Below, in pieces: positions 1-10,102 of a DNA stretch of 64,000 bases. Numbering within the stretch: position 1 is the first letter of the stretch; every line of letters starts with the position of its first letter. Source of the stretch: an uncultured Nitrosomonadales bacterium (GTDB lineage: Bacteria > Pseudomonadota > Gammaproteobacteria > Burkholderiales > Methylophilaceae). Location: contig CAJWVO010000002.1 in assembly GCA_913048465.1 (NCBI GenBank), positions 62,001 to 126,000 on the forward strand, in the 5' to 3' direction. The position numbers and the translations under genes were made by a program. The notes beneath the pieces are model-generated. The model had not been told where the DNA came from and did not search any database. It saw only the letters and a program-made list of their open reading frames with translations.

Positions 1-948
<948 letters not shown>

Positions 949-958
949 CTACACCAAA

Positions 959-986
959 TAAAAAAGCCCTATCAAATGATAGGGCT
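959..986 (-). terminator. Rho-independent terminator between rpmA and obgE
   Basis: A perfect 9-bp stem (AGCCCTATC / GATAGGGCT, 965-973 and 978-986) closes a 4-base loop. On the minus strand it is followed by a run of six Ts. It lies just after rpmA and 14 bases before the obgE start, so it probably sets a high ribosomal-protein to low GTPase ratio. Confidence 0.85.
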
Positions 987-1008
987 CGAATCAAAGATTT
1001 TACTCAAA

Positions 1009-1266
1009 TCAGTTAGTAACAATATTTACTAGTTTTCTTTTCAAATGACCTTTAACACTAAAACTTACCTTACCATCCGCTTTTGCAAATAAGGTATGAT
1101 CTTTGCCCATACCAACGTTTTCGCCCGGATGCATCTTTGTGCCACGCTGTCTCAAAATTATCCCGCCAGCTTTTACAAACTGATCACCAAATACTTTAAG
1201 TCCTAAACGTTTAGCGTTTGAGTCTCTTCCGTTTCTTGAGCTTCCGCCCGCTTTCTTATGTGCCAT
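1009..1266 (-). CDS. rpmA: 50S ribosomal protein L27
   Basis: L27 sits near the peptidyl-transferase centre of the large ribosomal subunit. The 85-residue product has the normal family length and the characteristic basic start [16 protein letters not shown], whose N-terminal arm reaches the P site. It is 16 bases downstream of rplU on the same strand, a near-universal pair, and is followed by a terminator before obgE. No processing extension of the Firmicutes type is present. Confidence 0.98.
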   Translation of the reverse strand: MAHKKAGGSSRNGRDSNAKRLGLKVFGDQFVKAGGIILRQRGTKMHPGENVGMGKDHTLFAKADGKVSFSVKGHLKRKLVNIVTN

Positions 1267-1282
1267 ATTATTTTCCTAAATA

Positions 1283-1597
1283 TTATTTTGCGTTAATTTT
1301 AGTAACTTTAAGCTCAGTAAAGTTTTGTCTATGCCCCTGCGTTTTTTTGTAATGTTTACGTCTTTTCATTTTAAAAATCATAACTTTGTCATGTTTTCCG
1401 TGGGAAACGACTGATACATCAACATTTGCACCCTTAACTGTTGGAGCACCAATTGTAGTTTTATCACCGTCAACTAACGCTAGGACGTTGTCTAATTTTA
1501 AACTTTCACCTTCTTTAGCAGTAAGTTTTTCTACTCTCAGGATATCTCCCTCGGATACTTTATACTGCTTTCCACCAGTTTTGATTACAGCTTGCAT
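1283..1597 (-). CDS. rplU: 50S ribosomal protein L21
   Basis: L21 binds 23S rRNA in the large subunit. The 104-residue product starts [14 protein letters not shown], the conserved L21 opening, and has the basic [16 protein letters not shown] segment near residues 76-91. An AGGAAT ribosome-binding site precedes the ATG. It is the first gene of the rplU-rpmA-(obgE) transcript, with a close match to a sigma-70 promoter about 50 bases upstream. Confidence 0.98.
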   Translation of the reverse strand: MQAVIKTGGKQYKVSEGDILRVEKLTAKEGESLKLDNVLALVDGDKTTIGAPTVKGANVDVSVVSHGKHDKVMIFKMKRRKHYKKTQGHRQNFTELKVTKINAK

Positions 1598-1643
1598 TAT
1601 AATTCCTATTATCTAAACATATGTTTGTTTCTAAAGACCGAAC

Positions 1644-1672
1644 ATTATATGAAAAAACTTGAATTTAATCAA
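1644..1672 (-). promoter_or_regulatory. Sigma-70 promoter of rplU-rpmA-obgE
   Basis: Read on the minus strand, TTGATT (1672-1667) and a perfect TATAAT (1649-1644) are separated by exactly 17 bases. The start of rplU is 46 bases downstream of the -10 box. This is among the best promoter matches in the window and suits a ribosomal protein operon. Confidence 0.75.
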
Positions 1673-1695
1673 CAAAATAATCAAATTCAACATAG

Positions 1696-1701
1696 TATAA
1701 T
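1696..1701 (+). promoter_or_regulatory. Possible -10 element of ispB
   Basis: A perfect TATAAT lies 72 bases before the ispB start codon, but no convincing -35 box is seen 16-18 bases upstream. If it is used, transcription starts near 1708 and the three 10-bp repeats lie in the 5' untranslated region. Confidence 0.35.
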
Positions 1702-1711
1702 AGTTGAACTA

Positions 1712-1741
1712 ATTAAGACGGATTAAGACGGATTAAGACGG
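1712..1741 (+). repeat. Three perfect tandem copies of a 10-bp unit upstream of ispB
   Basis: ATTAAGACGG occurs three times head to tail with no mismatch, between the divergent rplU and ispB genes. The 10-base period is close to one helical turn. The block lies just downstream of the possible ispB -10 element. It could be a slippage product or a protein or RNA binding array; no known motif is recognised. Confidence 0.9.
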
Positions 1742-1772
1742 ACAAATAATTCTAAATTGCTAATAAATAAAA

Positions 1773-2756
1773 GTGAAAACCTTATCCCAAAAAAATATAA
1801 CATTAAATAGCGATCAACAAGATCATCTACAAAAAGTAAATGACGTGATCAGGTCTTCATTGGATTCAGAGGTTCCACTAATAAATCAAGTAAGTAAACA
1901 TATTATTGACGGTGGTGGTAAGAAAATGAGGCCTCAATGTTTGTTAAATTTAGCTGGACTCGCAGGTGGTATAAAAGATATCCATTACCAATTAGCAGCC
2001 ATTGTTGAATTTATTCATACGGCCACCCTTCTTCATGATGATGTTGTGGATGACTCTGATACTAGAAGAAGCTCCCCAACTGCAAATATAAAATTTGGAA
2101 ATTCGGCAAGTATACTGGTTGGAGATTTTATATATTCAAGATCTTTTCAGATGATGGTTGAATTAGATAATATTGAGATAATGGATATTCTTGCCTACAC
2201 CACAAATAAAATTGCTGAAGGCGAAGTACTTCAACTTATCAATAAGAATAACTTTGATGTTTTCCAGGATGATTATTTTAAGGTTATCCAAGCAAAAACA
2301 GGGGTTCTATTTGAAGCCTGTGGAAAATTAGCCTGTATAGCAAATAAATGCACCTTAAATCAGAAAAAATCACTATCCTTAATTGGCGAAATCTTTGGTC
2401 AAATATATCAATTAATTGATGATGTGCTTGATTATTCAGGCGATACTGCGAGAATTGGTAAAAATTTAGGTGATGACTTAAAAGATGGGAAAATGACTCT
2501 CCCACTTATATTTGCTGCTGAAAAAGCAAATATCAATGATCGTGAAATAATAAAAAATGCGATTAATCATGGGGATTTTAGTCAATTAACAAGAATCATA
2601 TCGATTATTAATAAAACAAATTCCATTGATTTCGTCAAAAAAATTATTAAAGCAAAGTTAGCTATTCTTGAACTTGAAATGTCCTATTTTAAAGATAACA
2701 TATATAAAGATCGGATGATGGATTTTATCTCATCATCCATTAAGAGAAACTTCTAG
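1773..2756 (+). CDS. ispB: Octaprenyl/polyprenyl diphosphate synthase
   Basis: Trans-polyprenyl synthase that extends farnesyl diphosphate with isopentenyl diphosphate to make the ubiquinone side chain. The 327-residue product has both aspartate-rich motifs: DDVVD at 89-93 and DDVLD at 216-220, which bind Mg-diphosphate. GGGKKMRP near 47-54 matches the conserved GGGKR.RP segment. The start is a GTG with no clear Shine-Dalgarno sequence; the next in-frame Met is residue 52, inside the conserved fold, so the GTG is preferred. A location next to rplU-rpmA is common in proteobacteria. Chain length cannot be decided by eye; octaprenyl is assumed from the family. Confidence 0.93.
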   Translation: MKTLSQKNITLNSDQQDHLQKVNDVIRSSLDSEVPLINQVSKHIIDGGGKKMRPQCLLNLAGLAGGIKDIHYQLAAIVEFIHTATLLHDDVVDDSDTRRSSPTANIKFGNSASILVGDFIYSRSFQMMVELDNIEIMDILAYTTNKIAEGEVLQLINKNNFDVFQDDYFKVIQAKTGVLFEACGKLACIANKCTLNQKKSLSLIGEIFGQIYQLIDDVLDYSGDTARIGKNLGDDLKDGKMTLPLIFAAEKANINDREIIKNAINHGDFSQLTRIISIINKTNSIDFVKKIIKAKLAILELEMSYFKDNIYKDRMMDFISSSIKRNF

Positions 2757-2776
2757 ATCATTAAGCTAAAAAAATT

Positions 2777-3340
2777 ATGTTGGGAAGAAAAATTCTAATT
2801 TATGGTTCTATTGGTTCTGGAAAAACCACTTTTTCAAGAGAAGTTTTCAACGACCTTACGCTAATTGAGTTAGATGAAATTAATCGAAATTTAATCGAGC
2901 CTGGAAACTCAGGATACGTAGAACTAAAAAAATTAATAAGCGAAGAATATTTTGAAGCCGATGGTCACATTAATAAAAAAAAATTAAAAATCAATCTATT
3001 CAATGATAATAAGCTAAGGGAAAAAATTGAAAACATCTTACATCCATTGATATTTGACGAGTTAAATAAATGCATTAAAGGAAAGAATTCGTATGTTGTT
3101 ATCACACCTCTTGTCAAAACAGTGTTACAAAAAATAAAATTTGACCTAAAAATAAAAGTTCTTTGTAATTCTAATATCCAAATAAAAAGAGTAGAATCAA
3201 GAGATAATTTAGAAAAAAATGTTATAAAAAAGATTATTGCTTACCAAGAAAATAACTATGAGTTAATACAACCAGATTTCATATTTGACTCAGCGGGTGA
3301 TCTTGAATTACAACTTATTAAACTTAAAAATATTTTATGA
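2777..3340 (+). CDS. coaE: Dephospho-CoA kinase
   Basis: Catalyses the last step of coenzyme A synthesis, ATP-dependent phosphorylation of dephospho-CoA. The 187-residue P-loop protein has GSIGSGKT at residues 10-17 and the family layout, ending with a predicted helix that carries the C-terminal lid. It is slightly shorter than typical homologues (about 200). It starts 20 bases after ispB and its stop overlaps the zapD start by 4 bases (ATGA). The coaE-zapD pairing is conserved in beta- and gammaproteobacteria. Sequence is quite divergent, but motif and context agree. Confidence 0.88.
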   Translation: MLGRKILIYGSIGSGKTTFSREVFNDLTLIELDEINRNLIEPGNSGYVELKKLISEEYFEADGHINKKKLKINLFNDNKLREKIENILHPLIFDELNKCIKGKNSYVVITPLVKTVLQKIKFDLKIKVLCNSNIQIKRVESRDNLEKNVIKKIIAYQENNYELIQPDFIFDSAGDLELQLIKLKNIL

Positions 3341-4050
3341 TTAATGTTGAATTTCCAATAAATGAAAAATATAGAAAATATCTAAAAATTGAATATTTGT
3401 TTAATCAGTACCATTTTTTTATTAAACAAAAACATTCTAATCATATAACAAATATTCTTTTTCAACTCTTATTTAAACTTAATTCAAATGCCGCTCGAGC
3501 AGACATCAAAGTTGAATTAATAAATGATCTTCAAAGAATCATAACAAAATATAAAACCCATGTTGATGAGGCAACAAAGCTCAAAAATAACCTTGAAAAA
3601 ATTAATTCTTTTTCTCCCTTTGCATTAAATAATAATAAAATGATTCAAGAATTGAGAGTAAGGTCAGAATCTCCACAAGGGATAAATGATATAGATTTTT
3701 CTAAATATAAGATATGGGCTGAACTGCAAAATACCAAATCTCGTAATTTATTCTTTAGGGATTTATTTAAAGATTTATTTATTATTAATGAATCCCTTTC
3801 ATTCATTTTGAAAGTTTTAAGAAAACATTCTACAAAAGAAAACCTAACTGCAAACAATATGGTTGCTCAATTAAAATTAGATCCTTCAGTAAAATTTGAT
3901 TTACTGACCATTAATTTAAAAAGTAACTCGATATATGAGCCATCAATTTCGGCAAATAAATATGCTATAAATATAAACTTTACACACCCAGTTGATGACA
4001 AAAAAACAAAACGAATGTTTAAATTCTCTGTATCACTTCATAGCTTATAA
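3337..4050 (+). CDS. zapD: Cell division protein ZapD (DUF1342)
   Basis: ZapD crosslinks FtsZ filaments in the cytosol and stabilises the Z ring. The 237-residue product is close to the E. coli protein in length and follows its pattern: an N-terminal segment (PINEKYRKYLKIEYLFNQ, about 7-24), a helical middle, and a C-terminal beta-rich region with PSISANKYAI near 205-214. It is translationally coupled to coaE through an ATGA overlap. The yacG gene that often follows zapD is absent here; a copper chaperone gene comes next. Confidence 0.85.
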   Translation: MINVEFPINEKYRKYLKIEYLFNQYHFFIKQKHSNHITNILFQLLFKLNSNAARADIKVELINDLQRIITKYKTHVDEATKLKNNLEKINSFSPFALNNNKMIQELRVRSESPQGINDIDFSKYKIWAELQNTKSRNLFFRDLFKDLFIINESLSFILKVLRKHSTKENLTANNMVAQLKLDPSVKFDLLTINLKSNSIYEPSISANKYAININFTHPVDDKKTKRMFKFSVSLHSL

Positions 4051-4061
4051 AAGGTAAAAAA

Positions 4062-4472
4062 ATGAAAAAACTAATCACAATAATTCTCCTATTTATATCA
4101 AATTATCTACTAGCTGATATTGCTTTCAAAAATCCAATTATAAAAAATAATTTTGGTAAAAAGGTTACCGCTGGATTTGTAACAATTATCTCAGATGAAG
4201 ACCTTCAAATAATTGATATATCTTCAAACATTAGCAAAAGAATTGAAATCCATACTATGTTAATGGAGGGTGATGTAATGAAAATGAGAAAAATTGATTT
4301 TCCAGTTATCACTAATAAAAAGCCACTTGAATTAAAGAAAAGCGGTGATCATCTTATGATCTATGATCTTACTGAAAATCTTGATGATTTAAAAAATACT
4401 ACTCTTACTTTTAGCTTTAAAAACAATAGTGGCGAAGTAATTAAAAAAGATATTGATTTCTTAGTTCAATAA
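4062..4472 (+). CDS. Periplasmic copper chaperone, PCuAC family
   Basis: PCuAC (DUF461) proteins carry Cu(I) in the periplasm and help load the CuA site of cytochrome oxidase. The 136-residue product has a signal peptide (about 1-19) and the full metal motif H-x10-M-x21-H-x-M: His64, Met75, His97 and Met99, with exact spacing. It lies 11 bases after zapD and overlaps the convergent Nudix gene by 12 bases at the 3' ends. It is separated from the oxidase genes by 23 kb, but a cytochrome oxidase with a CuA site is encoded in this window, so a role in its assembly is a reasonable inference. Confidence 0.9.
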   Translation: MKKLITIILLFISNYLLADIAFKNPIIKNNFGKKVTAGFVTIISDEDLQIIDISSNISKRIEIHTMLMEGDVMKMRKIDFPVITNKKPLELKKSGDHLMIYDLTENLDDLKNTTLTFSFKNNSGEVIKKDIDFLVQ

Positions 4473-5393
4473 CTTCCATCCTTCTCTTTGAGATGAGATT
4501 CCTACAGCCCCGTTTTTTTGAGCGTCTGCTAAATCTGACAAATTCAAACCTCCAAGTGCATACACAGGTATATCTGAATGATTAGCAATTTCTCTAAACT
4601 TGTTCCAACCCATTCCCTCTCTTTCAGGATGACTGAGTGTTTTTTTAATCTGTGACAATACAACAAAATCAAAACCAAGATCATTAGCAAGCTTGAGTTC
4701 ATCAAGACTATGGACTGATGCTCCATTAATAATGTTCTTGTCGAGCTTTTTGACCTTGTTTAAATCTGTTGACGTATAGTGAATTCCATTACTATTGATT
4801 AAATCTTTATGTCTAGAATTAATTAAAATTTTTGAAGCACAGTTTTTCATTAAAAATTTATAAAAATAATGAAGTTTATCAATTGATAGAAATGGTTCTC
4901 TATATTGAATCCAAATATCTTTTAAATTAATTTTTTTTATTATAGATTTTTCATCTTCAAAAAAATTTGTAATTAAATAATACGGAGGTAATGCAAGCGC
5001 TTTAAGAATATAAATATTTTTTGGAAGTATTTTTTTTGGCCATGAATTAATATTTTCAACATTTATCCACCTGTAATCATTCACTTCTTTTTTTTGAATT
5101 TCACCAGTCCATCCAGTGATTTTGAAGAAAGTAATTCTTATAACTCGTTTATCTTGAAAAAATTCTCTTGTGATCCACTCAGTATATGAGAGAGGATTAA
5201 TGCTTATTTCTTCAAATAATTCCCTTGATAAACATTGATCTAGTGATTCATTTACCTCAACTTTGCCGCCTGGAAACTCCCAATAACCGGGCCAAGGTTG
5301 AGAGGTTAATCTTTGAGAAATAAGAACTTCGTTTTTACTATTTATTAAAATTCCTGCAACAACTTTAGTTATTTTAGGTTCTATATTCTGCAT
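4461..5393 (-). CDS. Nudix hydrolase fused to a thiamine-phosphate-synthase-like domain
   Basis: Two-domain protein of 310 residues. Residues 1-130 form a MutT-like Nudix domain with the Nudix box at 43-65 (G-x5-E-x7-REL-x-EE); the usual last Gly is Ser64. Residues about 165-310 resemble ThiE/TenI: IQYRE, HYTS, ASVHS, TLSHP and PVYALGGL are recognisable. The fusion is known in beta- and gammaproteobacteria. The Nudix half probably cleans oxidised nucleotides such as 8-oxo-dGTP; the role of the second half is not established here. The start overlaps the argJ 3' end by 20 bases, so it is probably co-transcribed with cysS-argJ. Confidence 0.88.
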   Translation of the reverse strand: MQNIEPKITKVVAGILINSKNEVLISQRLTSQPWPGYWEFPGGKVEVNESLDQCLSRELFEEISINPLSYTEWITREFFQDKRVIRITFFKITGWTGEIQKKEVNDYRWINVENINSWPKKILPKNIYILKALALPPYYLITNFFEDEKSIIKKINLKDIWIQYREPFLSIDKLHYFYKFLMKNCASKILINSRHKDLINSNGIHYTSTDLNKVKKLDKNIINGASVHSLDELKLANDLGFDFVVLSQIKKTLSHPEREGMGWNKFREIANHSDIPVYALGGLNLSDLADAQKNGAVGISSQREGWKLLN

Positions 5394-6603
5394 TAATTTT
5401 TACATATTCATAAGATAGATCCGTTGTAAGGATTGTCGCCACCTCTTTTCCTCTTTTCAGATCAATACTTAACTTGAATTCTTTGGATTTCATCGCTCCG
5501 ATGGCTTTCTTTTCAGAGTATCGTTTTGACAGCATCCCATTTTTAACCACAATATCCTTATTAAGATAAAGATCAATAACAGAAACATCAAGATCAGTTA
5601 GTTGCGCGTTACCAATGGCTGACAAAATTCTGCCTAAGTTTGGATCTGAAGCAAAAAAAGCAGTCTTTACAAGTGGAGAGTTTGCAATCGCCTTACCAAT
5701 AATCTGGGACTCTCTCAAATTTTTTGCATTTTTTACTTCTATCTCAATAAACTTTGTGGCTCCCTCGCCATCTCGAACTATTTTTTCTGCTAAATCTTTT
5801 GCAATCTCAAGTACATTATTTCTTAACTTAATATACATCTTATCTTTTTTAATAATTACAGGATTATAAGCATCATTAGATGTTGATATAACAAATGAAT
5901 CATTTGTTGATGTATCTCCATCCACACTGATTAAATTAAATGATCTGTCAGCTACATACCTAATCAAATCTTTAAGCAAAGTTTTGGAAATTTTCGCATC
6001 AAGAAAAATAAACCCAAGCATTGTAGCCATATTTGGATGAATCATTCCCGACCCTTTTGCAATTCCTGTGCATGTAATCTCATTTTTTCCAAGATTAAAT
6101 TTTTTGCTTACAGCTTTTGGGACAGTATCTGTTGTCATAATTGACTTTGCAGCATCAATCCAATTTGATCCATATTTTATTTTTGTTAAATTACTCTTAA
6201 AAGAGTCCTTAATTCTTTCAACAGGAAGATTCTGTAAAATTACACCTGTCGAAAATGGCAAAATTAAATTTGGGTCCAAAGAAAAATATTTGCCAAGCTC
6301 TATATTTATTTTCTTTGCATCTTCGATTCCTTTTTGGCCTGTACCAGCATTAGCATTTCCAGAATTAATAATAAATAGCTGTGGGTCATTTAACTTTAAA
6401 TTATCTTTTGCAAGTAAGACTGGGGCTGCACAAAATTTGTTTTTGGTAAAAACAGCCGCCGTCTTTGATTTTTTACCTAGCTCTACAATAACAATGTCAT
6501 CTTTTATATTTTTTAATTTTATTTTTGCGCCAAAGGTTAAAAATCTGAATCCAGGTACATTGAGAATATTTTTCTTTTGAGGAGCTTTTAAATTTACTGT
6601 CAT
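5374..6603 (-). CDS. argJ: Bifunctional ornithine acetyltransferase / N-acetylglutamate synthase
   Basis: ArgJ moves the acetyl group from N-acetylornithine to glutamate, closing the acetyl cycle of arginine synthesis. The product is about 409 residues, normal for the family. The self-cleavage site is visible in KGSGMIHPNMATML, with the nucleophilic Thr at about residue 194. I chose the ATG at 6603, not an in-frame TTG at 6615: the ATG overlaps the cysS stop as ATGA and has a GGAG ribosome-binding site 6 bases upstream. The order cysS-argJ-Nudix suggests one transcript. Confidence 0.95.
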   Translation of the reverse strand: MTVNLKAPQKKNILNVPGFRFLTFGAKIKLKNIKDDIVIVELGKKSKTAAVFTKNKFCAAPVLLAKDNLKLNDPQLFIINSGNANAGTGQKGIEDAKKINIELGKYFSLDPNLILPFSTGVILQNLPVERIKDSFKSNLTKIKYGSNWIDAAKSIMTTDTVPKAVSKKFNLGKNEITCTGIAKGSGMIHPNMATMLGFIFLDAKISKTLLKDLIRYVADRSFNLISVDGDTSTNDSFVISTSNDAYNPVIIKKDKMYIKLRNNVLEIAKDLAEKIVRDGEGATKFIEIEVKNAKNLRESQIIGKAIANSPLVKTAFFASDPNLGRILSAIGNAQLTDLDVSVIDLYLNKDIVVKNGMLSKRYSEKKAIGAMKSKEFKLSIDLKRGKEVATILTTDLSYEYVKINAEYRT

Positions 6604-7961
6604 TTGATTCTCCAAACTGTTCCGTTAGCAGTATCCTCTAAAACCACACCTAGAGAATCAATTTCATTTCTTAATTCATCAGCTTTTTGGTAATCTTTTT
6701 GCAATTTTGCCTGCGCTCTCTGTTGAATTAATCTTTCAATATGATCATGATCAATCTTGCTTGATTTAGTGAAAAAATCTTCCTGTGGAATTGCCATCAA
6801 ACCAAGAGCTTTTAACACGCTATATATTTCATTTGCTAAATCATCATTAGCCCCTTTATTGAGCTGATTAATAAGCTCAAATATTATTGAGATAGCCTTT
6901 GGGGAATTAAAATCATCATCTAAAGCATCTTTAATTTTACTCAAAGATGCTTTAGACCAATCCAGATCAACTTGAATACATTTGTATGGCCTTAGTCCTA
7001 TATAAATTTTTTCTACTGCAGCTTTTGCATCATTTAGATTTTGATCTGAATAATTTAATGGACTTCTGTAATGAGATTTGTAAACAAAAAATCTTATGAC
7101 CTCACCACTGTATTTTTTTAAAACATTTTTTAATGTAAAAAAGTTTCCTAAAGATTTAGACATTTTTTCATCATCAACATTAACAAAACCATTATGAATC
7201 CAGTAATTAGCCATTTTATGATCATGACAAGATTCTGATTGTGCAATTTCATTTTCATGATGAGGAAAAATTAAATCCTGGCCACCGCCATGTATATCAA
7301 AACTTTCTCCAAGAATATCACTACTCATTGCTGAACACTCAATGTGCCAACCAGGTCGTCCCTTACCCCACGGAGATTCCCAACATGGTTCATTTTCTTT
7401 TGATAGCTTCCATAAAACAAAATCACCAAAGCTCTTTTTATTATCATCAATCTTTACTCTTGATCCAGCATCAAGATCATCAACATTTTTTTTAGACAAT
7501 TTTCCATAATCTTTAAATTTTGCAATTTCAAAAAAAACATCTCCATTTTTTCCAACATACGCAAAATCCTTGTCAACAAGGATACTAATCATTTTTATCA
7601 TAGAGGGGATTGCATCTGTAGCTTTTGGTTGAAATGTTGGAGGAATTACGTTTAGAGCTTTCGAATCCTCATACATTGAGTCAATATATTTATCTGTCAA
7701 TTCGTTAAATTTGCACCCTTGATCATTCGATTTATTAATTATTTTGTCATCAATATCTGTAATATTTCTAACATATTGAACATCATAACCAGAATTTAAA
7801 AACCATCTGTAAATTAAATCAAAAACAATCAGCACTCTTGCATGGCCCACATGACAATCATCATAAACAGTCATACCGCATACGTACATCTTTACATGAT
7901 TCTCAGTAATTGGCTTGAAATTTTCTTTTTTACTTGTAAAGGTGTTAAAAATTTTAATCAT
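6600..7961 (-). CDS. cysS: Cysteinyl-tRNA synthetase
   Basis: Class I synthetase charging tRNA-Cys. The 453-residue product carries the HIGH motif as HVGH (37-40), KMSKS at 266-270, and the zinc ligands Cys28, Cys209, His234 and Glu238 expected for CysRS. The C-terminal DALR/anticodon-binding region follows from about 340. It starts the minus-strand cysS-argJ-Nudix group and is divergent from the TPR gene at 8020 with a 58-base gap; no clear promoter was found there. Confidence 0.97.
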   Translation of the reverse strand: MIKIFNTFTSKKENFKPITENHVKMYVCGMTVYDDCHVGHARVLIVFDLIYRWFLNSGYDVQYVRNITDIDDKIINKSNDQGCKFNELTDKYIDSMYEDSKALNVIPPTFQPKATDAIPSMIKMISILVDKDFAYVGKNGDVFFEIAKFKDYGKLSKKNVDDLDAGSRVKIDDNKKSFGDFVLWKLSKENEPCWESPWGKGRPGWHIECSAMSSDILGESFDIHGGGQDLIFPHHENEIAQSESCHDHKMANYWIHNGFVNVDDEKMSKSLGNFFTLKNVLKKYSGEVIRFFVYKSHYRSPLNYSDQNLNDAKAAVEKIYIGLRPYKCIQVDLDWSKASLSKIKDALDDDFNSPKAISIIFELINQLNKGANDDLANEIYSVLKALGLMAIPQEDFFTKSSKIDHDHIERLIQQRAQAKLQKDYQKADELRNEIDSLGVVLEDTANGTVWRIK

Positions 7962-8019
7962 AAATAGTATGAGACAAGCTTATTTGGTAAAATAAATGTA
8001 TGTTTTTTGAGATTATAGT

Positions 8020-8937
8020 ATGTCAAAACGTTTTTTAATAGCAGCTCTCTTTTTTGTATTCGCTTTTTCACGTTATTCTTTTGCTGATATTTCAAAATTA
8101 AATAAGCTGATAGAGGAAAAAGATTATTTAGAAGCAAAAAAAATAGTAGAACAACATCTTGATTCTGATAAAGAAAATCCCCAATTACTTTTTATTAACG
8201 GAGTGTTGCTATCAGAATTAGGTGAAATTGATAAAGCCATTAATGTATTTGTTTCATTAACAAAATCTCATCCTGCATTACCTGAGCCTTATAATAATTT
8301 AGCAGTCTTATATGCGCAGAATGGTAATTTTGATTTAGCAAAAACAGCATTAGAGAAATCAATTAAAACTCATCCAAGCTATGCGACAGCTCATATAAAC
8401 CTAGGGGATTTGTATACGCGTATGGCAAGTGAATCCTATAATCAAGCACTTCAAATTGATAAATCTAACAAAAATGCAAAAACAAAACTTTCGTTAATAA
8501 AAAAATTATTTAACTTTCAACCCATCAATAAAAATATTGTTCTTACCAAAGACACTGAACAAAAAAGTCAAACATTTAATGAAATTAAAAATAAAGAAGA
8601 AATTATCAATGAAAATATTTTAGCAATGATTGATAACTGGAAAAATGCGTGGATGAGTCAAAACTTTGATCAATATATTGAATATTACTCAGCTAATTTT
8701 AAAAATAATAAAGGAATGGATATAGAAAAATGGAAGCAATTTAGGAAACCTAGAGTTATTAATAAACCTTCAATTTATTTAAAGTTAGAAAATATAAAAA
8801 TTTCAAAAAATAAAAATTTATATAGCGTTTCTTTCACACAAACTTACCAATCTGGTGATATTGATTCAACCACTAAAAAAACACTTTTAATTGAATTAAT
8901 TGATGATCAATTTAAAATAGTCAATGAAATCTCTTAA
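8020..8937 (+). CDS. Secreted TPR protein with C-terminal Cds6-like domain
   Basis: The 305-residue product has a signal peptide (about 1-22), three or so tetratricopeptide repeats at about 30-165 (helical pairs with the A..ldp.y..A...LG pattern), a Lys/Asn-rich linker, and a domain at about 205-305 resembling the SnoaL/NTF2-like C-terminal domain of Cds6 L,D-transpeptidases. That domain recurs in the next gene: both copies share a W..x..QxY..Y core and an SFTQTY/EFTQTY strand. The 3' end overlaps the transpeptidase gene by 14 bases. I infer a periplasmic partner of that enzyme. There is no catalytic motif in this protein. Confidence 0.75.
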   Translation: MSKRFLIAALFFVFAFSRYSFADISKLNKLIEEKDYLEAKKIVEQHLDSDKENPQLLFINGVLLSELGEIDKAINVFVSLTKSHPALPEPYNNLAVLYAQNGNFDLAKTALEKSIKTHPSYATAHINLGDLYTRMASESYNQALQIDKSNKNAKTKLSLIKKLFNFQPINKNIVLTKDTEQKSQTFNEIKNKEEIINENILAMIDNWKNAWMSQNFDQYIEYYSANFKNNKGMDIEKWKQFRKPRVINKPSIYLKLENIKISKNKNLYSVSFTQTYQSGDIDSTTKKTLLIELIDDQFKIVNEIS

Positions 8938-10102
8938 AAATCTTCTCTGTACTACTTTTTTTTGTAGTCACGCCATTGCTTATAGTGATAATTATCAAGC
9001 TGATAATATTGAAAATCTTTTAATCAAATCGTTATATGAAATATCTGAGGGTGAACTGAGTGATGCATTAATTACAATAGATGAAATAATCAAACAAAAA
9101 CCAAACTTTAAATTGGCTCACCTTATTAGAGGAGATATATATCAGGCCTATGCCCATGGAATTTCAGATTTTGGATCATCAAGTAACATTTCAAAAGAAA
9201 AAATTGAAGATTTAAAAGATGAAGCAAAAAAAAGAATCGAAAGTCATTTGCATAATGGCACTGATATTATTAAATCTACTCGAGTAACTATCCCTCAAAG
9301 CATAAATAATTTAATTTATGTAGATACAAACAAGTCCAGATTGTATATATTTGAAATCAAAAACCAATCTTTAATAAAGATCTTTGATGAATATGCCTCC
9401 ATTGGAAAAAATGGATCAGGTAAAAACTTTGAAGGAGACAAAAAAACACCATTGGGGGTCTATACTCTTGGAAAAAAAATAACTCAGCCTTTAAGTGATT
9501 TTTATGGTGAGGGTGCTTTCCCAATTGATTACCCCAATGTATACGATAAGCTATTAAATAAAACAGGTCATGGCATCTGGATTCATGGAACACCAAAAGA
9601 TACATATAGCCGGGCTCCAAAGTCAAGTGATGGTTGTATTGTTATCTCAAATGAAAATTTGAATATCTTAGAAAGTATACTTAAAGATAAAAATACAAAA
9701 GTTATTGTATCTAAGTTATCTTATGATCAATACTTCGCCGACGAAAATAAAATAGACAATCACAACACCTTCATGAGTTATTTTGAATCATGGATCGACA
9801 ATTGGACATTACAGAATTATTCAGCTTATATAGCTTTTTATGATACCAACGCTAAATATAACTCAAAAACATTTGATATATGGTCCTCAAAAAAGAAAAT
9901 GGTTTTTGATAGTACCAATGATGTTCAAATTGTCATTGATAATCTGGCGATTATTGATTACCCTGAGGAAGAAGATTATGTGAAGTATGTCGAGTTTACT
10001 CAAACATACAATAGTGATCTATTAAAACAGACGTCACAAAAAAAACAAATATGGAGAAAATTTAATAATGAATGGAAAATTATCAGTGAATCAACTCATT
10101 AA
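8924..10102 (+). CDS. L,D-transpeptidase (YkuD) with C-terminal Cds6-like domain
   Basis: YkuD-family cell-wall enzyme that uses a Cys nucleophile to crosslink or edit peptidoglycan, or to attach proteins to it. The 392-residue product has a signal peptide (about 1-21), a helical region to 110, the YkuD domain at about 127-265 with catalytic IHG (His221) and SDGC (Cys238), and an NTF2-like Cds6 domain at about 285-392. In Helicobacter Csd6 an equivalent C-terminal domain is joined to an L,D-carboxypeptidase, so carboxypeptidase activity is also possible. It overlaps its neighbours on both sides (14 and 35 bases), which suggests one translational unit with the TPR gene and the cyclophilin. Confidence 0.87.
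   Translation: MKSLKNLLCTTFFCSHAIAYSDNYQADNIENLLIKSLYEISEGELSDALITIDEIIKQKPNFKLAHLIRGDIYQAYAHGISDFGSSSNISKEKIEDLKDEAKKRIESHLHNGTDIIKSTRVTIPQSINNLIYVDTNKSRLYIFEIKNQSLIKIFDEYASIGKNGSGKNFEGDKKTPLGVYTLGKKITQPLSDFYGEGAFPIDYPNVYDKLLNKTGHGIWIHGTPKDTYSRAPKSSDGCIVISNENLNILESILKDKNTKVIVSKLSYDQYFADENKIDNHNTFMSYFESWIDNWTLQNYSAYIAFYDTNAKYNSKTFDIWSSKKKMVFDSTNDVQIVIDNLAIIDYPEEEDYVKYVEFTQTYNSDLLKQTSQKKQIWRKFNNEWKIISESTH

Noticed and set aside
1386-1616. 76-residue plus-strand frame opposite rplU
   Set aside because: It is an antisense shadow of L21 with no ribosome-binding site and no recognisable protein features.
1712-1741. CRISPR array
   Set aside because: The units are 10 bases, contiguous, and have no spacers; no cas genes are present.
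6604-6615. TTG start that would lengthen ArgJ by four residues
   Set aside because: The ATG at 6603 overlaps the cysS stop as ATGA and has a GGAG ribosome-binding site at proper distance; the TTG has no support.
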